Source of the DNA: Opitutia bacterium | GTDB taxonomy: Bacteria; Verrucomicrobiota; Verrucomicrobiia; Opitutales; Seribacteraceae | Assembly (NCBI GenBank): GCA_018646565.1 | Contig: JABGUO010000040.1 | Span: forward strand, 1-9,107 | Direction: 5' to 3' | Length of the DNA: 9,107 nt | In this document: positions 6,662 through 9,107 of the stretch, piece after piece | Position numbering within the stretch: the first letter of the stretch is position 1 | Layout of the letters: every line of letters starts with the position of its first letter | Program-made: the position numbers and the translations under genes | The notes under the pieces: model-generated | Told to the model about the DNA's origin: nothing | The model's database searches: none | What the model saw: the letters and a program-made list of their open reading frames with translations, nothing else

Positions 6662-8188
6662 ATGTATTATATAGGAATTGATATAGGAACATCTTCGGTC
6701 AAGGCATTGCTTATTGATAGTAGTGGAAGGGTAATTAAGACCTCCGTACCAGAATACTCTTTTCAAACCCCAAAACCACTTTGGGCCGAGTCCGATCCAC
6801 TGGATTGGTGGGAGGCAACGCAACAAGCAATTAAAGAACTCCTCTCAAAAGTTCACTCCAGTGAAATAGCTGGAATTGGACTTACCGGCCAAATGCATGG
6901 TATGGTAGCATTGAACAAAGAAGGTTCCGTTTTAAGGCCCTGTATAATGTGGAATGACCAACGATCTCATTTGGAGTGCGACGAAATTACTGAACGAGTT
7001 GGGCAAAAGAAAATTCTTAGTATTACTGGCAATCCCGTTTTGCCTGGTTTTACTGCTCCCAAGATCTTGTGGACTCAAAAAAACGAACCAGACCTCTTTA
7101 CTTTGATCGATAAGGTAGTTTTACCAAAAGATTTTATTCGATACAAATTAACCGGTTCCTTTTTTTCTGATGTTTCGGATGCTTCAGGAACCTCTCTACT
7201 AGATGTCGGAAAGAGAACTTGGTCACAAGAAATGTTTGATTGTATGGGATGGCCAATCTCTTGGATGCCGGAAGTTACTGAATCAACTGAAGTTTCCGCC
7301 AAAATTTCCGCGGAAGCATCAACCTTGACTGGTCTGCTTGAAGGAACCCCTGTAGTGGCGGGTGGTGGAGATTGCGCGGCTCAAGCAGTTGGCTCAGGAA
7401 TTGTGGAAGAGGGAAAAGTTTCTGTCACATTGGGAACGAGTGGTGTTGTGTTTGCTCAAAGCGACGAATACCGCGTTGAACCTAACGGTAAATTACATGC
7501 ATTTTGTCACGCGGTTCCCGGGAAATGGCATGTAATGGGAGTGATGCTATCTGCAGCAGGTTCTTTTCAGTGGTATAAGAATCAATTTGGAATGGAGGAG
7601 CAAAGAATTGAAAAAGAGGGCGGTGCGAATGCTTATGAAACTCTTACTAAAGAAGCCCAGCAAGTAATTGCGGGTTCAGAGGGTTTATTTTTTCTTCCTT
7701 ATTTATCGGGCGAAAGAACACCCCATCCAGACCCGTATGCAAGGGGTTGTTTTATCGGTATGAGTTTACGCCATCAAAAAAAACATCATACCCGAGCTGT
7801 TTTGGAGGGAGTCTCCTACGGTTTAAATGATTCGTTATCCATGATGAAAGAATTGGGTGTTAACCCAAACGAAATTATACTTTCTGGCGGCGGTTCGCGC
7901 TCAGCGTTATGGAAGCAAATGCTTGCCGATATTTTTGCCACTCCTTGTGCAATGGTGAATGCATTAGAAGGTGCAGCTTATGGGGCGGCAATACTTGCCG
8001 CGGTTGGAGTAGGTGGATTTGGTAGTGTGCAAGAGGCTTGTAGCTCTTTTATTCAAAAAATTGAAACAGTGGATCCTGGTCCGAACCTGGAAACCTACAA
8101 GCGAAATTATCCTATTTATAAATCTTTATACCCAAGCCTGAAGGCTCAGTTTGCCAAGATTGCTGAGTCGAATGCGGTAAACTCATAA
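6662..8188 (+). CDS. xylB: Xylulokinase (FGGY-family carbohydrate kinase)
   Basis: This cytoplasmic enzyme phosphorylates D-xylulose with ATP to D-xylulose 5-phosphate, which enters the pentose phosphate pathway. From the ATG at 6662 the protein has 508 residues, close to known XylB proteins. MYYIGIDIGTSSVKALLID (1-19) is the first phosphate-binding motif of the actin-like ATPase fold. TGQMHGMVAL (75-84) with Met-His-Gly is diagnostic for xylulokinase among FGGY kinases. WNDQR (97-101), an FGGY signature around GFTAPKILWTQ (129-139), the catalytic Asp in GGGDCAAQAVG (D237), TLGTSG (256-261) and the C-terminal ATP-site block SGGGSRSALWKQMLADIF (408-425) are all present. A TTG at 6650 would add four residues, but ATG at 6662 puts the YIGIDIGT motif at the very N-terminus as in the family. 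No xylose isomerase or transporter gene is in view. The methyltransferase gene follows after 4 bases, implying one transcript. Confidence 0.96.
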   Translation: MYYIGIDIGTSSVKALLIDSSGRVIKTSVPEYSFQTPKPLWAESDPLDWWEATQQAIKELLSKVHSSEIAGIGLTGQMHGMVALNKEGSVLRPCIMWNDQRSHLECDEITERVGQKKILSITGNPVLPGFTAPKILWTQKNEPDLFTLIDKVVLPKDFIRYKLTGSFFSDVSDASGTSLLDVGKRTWSQEMFDCMGWPISWMPEVTESTEVSAKISAEASTLTGLLEGTPVVAGGGDCAAQAVGSGIVEEGKVSVTLGTSGVVFAQSDEYRVEPNGKLHAFCHAVPGKWHVMGVMLSAAGSFQWYKNQFGMEEQRIEKEGGANAYETLTKEAQQVIAGSEGLFFLPYLSGERTPHPDPYARGCFIGMSLRHQKKHHTRAVLEGVSYGLNDSLSMMKELGVNPNEIILSGGGSRSALWKQMLADIFATPCAMVNALEGAAYGAAILAAVGVGGFGSVQEACSSFIQKIETVDPGPNLETYKRNYPIYKSLYPSLKAQFAKIAESNAVNS

Positions 8189-8192
8189 AAAA

Positions 8193-8945
8193 ATGGATAA
8201 CACTTACGAGTCCAATAAACTGCTTGGTGAATACTTGTTGTTTCACTACGGATCGGATGATCAGTTAATGCCTTGGTCGGATGGCCCTCAGAACGGTCTT
8301 CGATTTCCCGTGCGTACTGTTCGTGAACTTATCGATCACAGTTCACTTCCCTCTTCGACTACTATTCGTGCCTTTGATGTCGGTTGTTCCGTGGGTCGTT
8401 CTACATTTGAAATTGCGAGTTTTTGTGACGAAGTAGCTGGCTGTGACCTGTCCCATTCCTTTATTTCAGCAGCACGATCTTTAGTTGATATTAAGGAACT
8501 ACCTTATGAGTATTTAGAGGAAGGGGACAGCTATCAAAAAGCAGTCGCAAAAGTAGAGTATGACCCGAGCAAGGAGATTTCATTTTTCGTTGCAGATGCC
8601 TGTTCGTTACCCACCGAGTTAAAAGAGTTTGATTTGGTTCATGCAGCCAATTTGATCTGTCGATTACCGGATCCCTCGCTTTTTTTAAATCGACTTCCAC
8701 AATTAGTGAAGCCGGGCGGGCAACTTCTTTTAGCCACCCCATTTACTTGGTTGAATGAATATACACCGAGAGAAAATTGGATTGGTTCGGGTGACTCGGA
8801 GCAAAAACTGGTGGAATGCTTGAAGCCATATTTTGAATTGGAAAAAAAAGTAGAACTACCTTTTGTTATTCGTGAACATAGAAGAAAGTTTCAATATAGT
8901 GTTTCAATCGGTACTCGATGGAGACGGATTGGGAGTGCGGTGTAA
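8193..8945 (+). CDS. Freestanding SAM methyltransferase matching the OvoA C-terminal domain (putative 4-mercaptohistidine N1-methyltransferase)
   Basis: This 250-residue protein is a class I SAM-dependent methyltransferase. The SAM loop FDVGCSVGRS (61-70), the acidic ribose-binding residue in AGCDLS (D85), VADACSLP (133-140) and FDLVHAANLICRL (146-158) are in normal order. The opening YESNKLLGEYLLFHYG (5-20) and the ending TPFTWLNEYTPRENW (182-196) and PFVIREHRRKFQYSV (223-237) are, from memory of the family, the hallmarks of the C-terminal domain of OvoA (TIGR04345-type). That domain transfers a methyl group to N1 of the thiol-histidine intermediate in ovothiol A synthesis. OvoA is usually a fusion with a DinB/FGE-type sulfoxide synthase; that half is absent here and the start codon coincides with the domain's start, so this is a stand-alone version rather than a fragment. 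Actual substrate is unproven. It lies 4 bases after xylB with no Shine-Dalgarno sequence. Confidence 0.85.
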   Translation: MDNTYESNKLLGEYLLFHYGSDDQLMPWSDGPQNGLRFPVRTVRELIDHSSLPSSTTIRAFDVGCSVGRSTFEIASFCDEVAGCDLSHSFISAARSLVDIKELPYEYLEEGDSYQKAVAKVEYDPSKEISFFVADACSLPTELKEFDLVHAANLICRLPDPSLFLNRLPQLVKPGGQLLLATPFTWLNEYTPRENWIGSGDSEQKLVECLKPYFELEKKVELPFVIREHRRKFQYSVSIGTRWRRIGSAV

Positions 8946-8988
8946 CAGTTTGATCCTTTTTCCTCGAGGTGTTTCTAGATAAATTAGT

Positions 8989-9107
8989 TTATAATTTGAA
9001 AATGTCCCTAGTGAAATTCTTTCCAATATTTTTTATAAATAACAACAGCGAACAACCTAAATGATCAAAGTCGATGAATTTGTAAGGAATATTTCCTCCT
9101 GTTCTGA
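8989..9107 (-). CDS. Possible 3' end of a minus-strand gene, cut by the window edge
   Basis: On the minus strand a frame is open from the window edge (codon 1 at 9105-9103) to a TAA at 8991-8989, giving 38 codons that include YKFIDFDHLGCSLLLF and end in NFTRDIFKL. No family is recognised. An open stretch this short is easily produced by chance in AT-rich DNA. It would be convergent with the methyltransferase gene. A perfect AT-only inverted repeat, AAATTA (8981-8986) and TAATTT (8992-8997), overlaps its stop. A competing reading is a plus-strand start at ATG 9061, also open to the edge; both cannot easily be genes. Confidence 0.25.
   Translation of the reverse strand, partial: RTGGNIPYKFIDFDHLGCSLLLFIKNIGKNFTRDIFKL

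Noticed and set aside
6454..6826. Overlapping plus- and minus-strand frames across the xylB upstream region
   Set aside because: They run antisense to the lipoprotein gene or to xylB, and their Cys/Trp-rich translations have no recognisable features.
8962..8969. CCTCGAGG palindrome after the methyltransferase gene as a terminator
   Set aside because: It has no loop and no following T-tract; an 8-base palindrome alone is not evidence of termination.

Overview
The window looks like AT-rich chromosomal DNA from a member of the Planctomycetota-Verrucomicrobiota-Chlamydiota superphylum. A marine or aquatic Verrucomicrobiota of the Opitutae/Puniceicoccales type is my best guess. The evidence is the gene content: a PSD1/DUF1553 protein followed directly by a DUF1501 protein with a twin-arginine leader, and a secreted ThuA-like protein of a subtype typical of planctomycetes and verrucomicrobia. 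None of the starts has a convincing Shine-Dalgarno sequence. The phylum call is inference from family distribution; no rRNA or other phylogenetic marker is present.

Layout: (1) Bases 1-4043 hold a two-gene, probably co-transcribed block. The first gene is a large PSD1-type protein cut at its 5' end by the window edge, carrying two divergent beta-sandwich-like modules and a DUF1553 domain. The second is a Tat-exported DUF1501 (sulfatase-fold-like) protein. (2) Bases 4044-4346 are a non-coding AT-rich gap with one plausible promoter just ahead of the next pair. (3) Bases 4347-6279 hold a membrane-anchored von Willebrand factor A protein followed 7 bases later by a secreted ThuA-like protein. 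(4) A symmetric hairpin with A- and T-tracts (6293-6326) ends that pair and also a small gene on the opposite strand. (5) That gene (6345-6482, minus) encodes a 45-residue acidic lipoprotein. (6) An intergenic region (6483-6661) serves divergent genes and contains a 15-base perfect dyad. (7) Bases 6662-8945 hold xylulokinase (xylB) and, 4 bases later, a freestanding methyltransferase that matches the C-terminal, ovothiol-type N1-methyltransferase domain of OvoA. (8) The last 160 bases are ambiguous: a possible 3' end of a minus-strand gene overlaps a possible plus-strand start.

Working together: the first two blocks are mostly envelope or periplasmic proteins of families that are abundant in polysaccharide-degrading PVC bacteria, though their biochemical roles are largely undetermined. 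XylB is cytoplasmic and phosphorylates D-xylulose to feed the pentose phosphate pathway, which would fit a lifestyle of pentose-rich glycan use. The methyltransferase appears to belong to small-thiol (ovothiol-like) metabolism, and its link to xylB may only be shared transcription. I see no mobile element, CRISPR array, tRNA or rRNA. The most noteworthy items are the small lipoprotein gene, the stand-alone OvoA-type methyltransferase, the tandem modules in the PSD1 protein and the VWA-ThuA pair.
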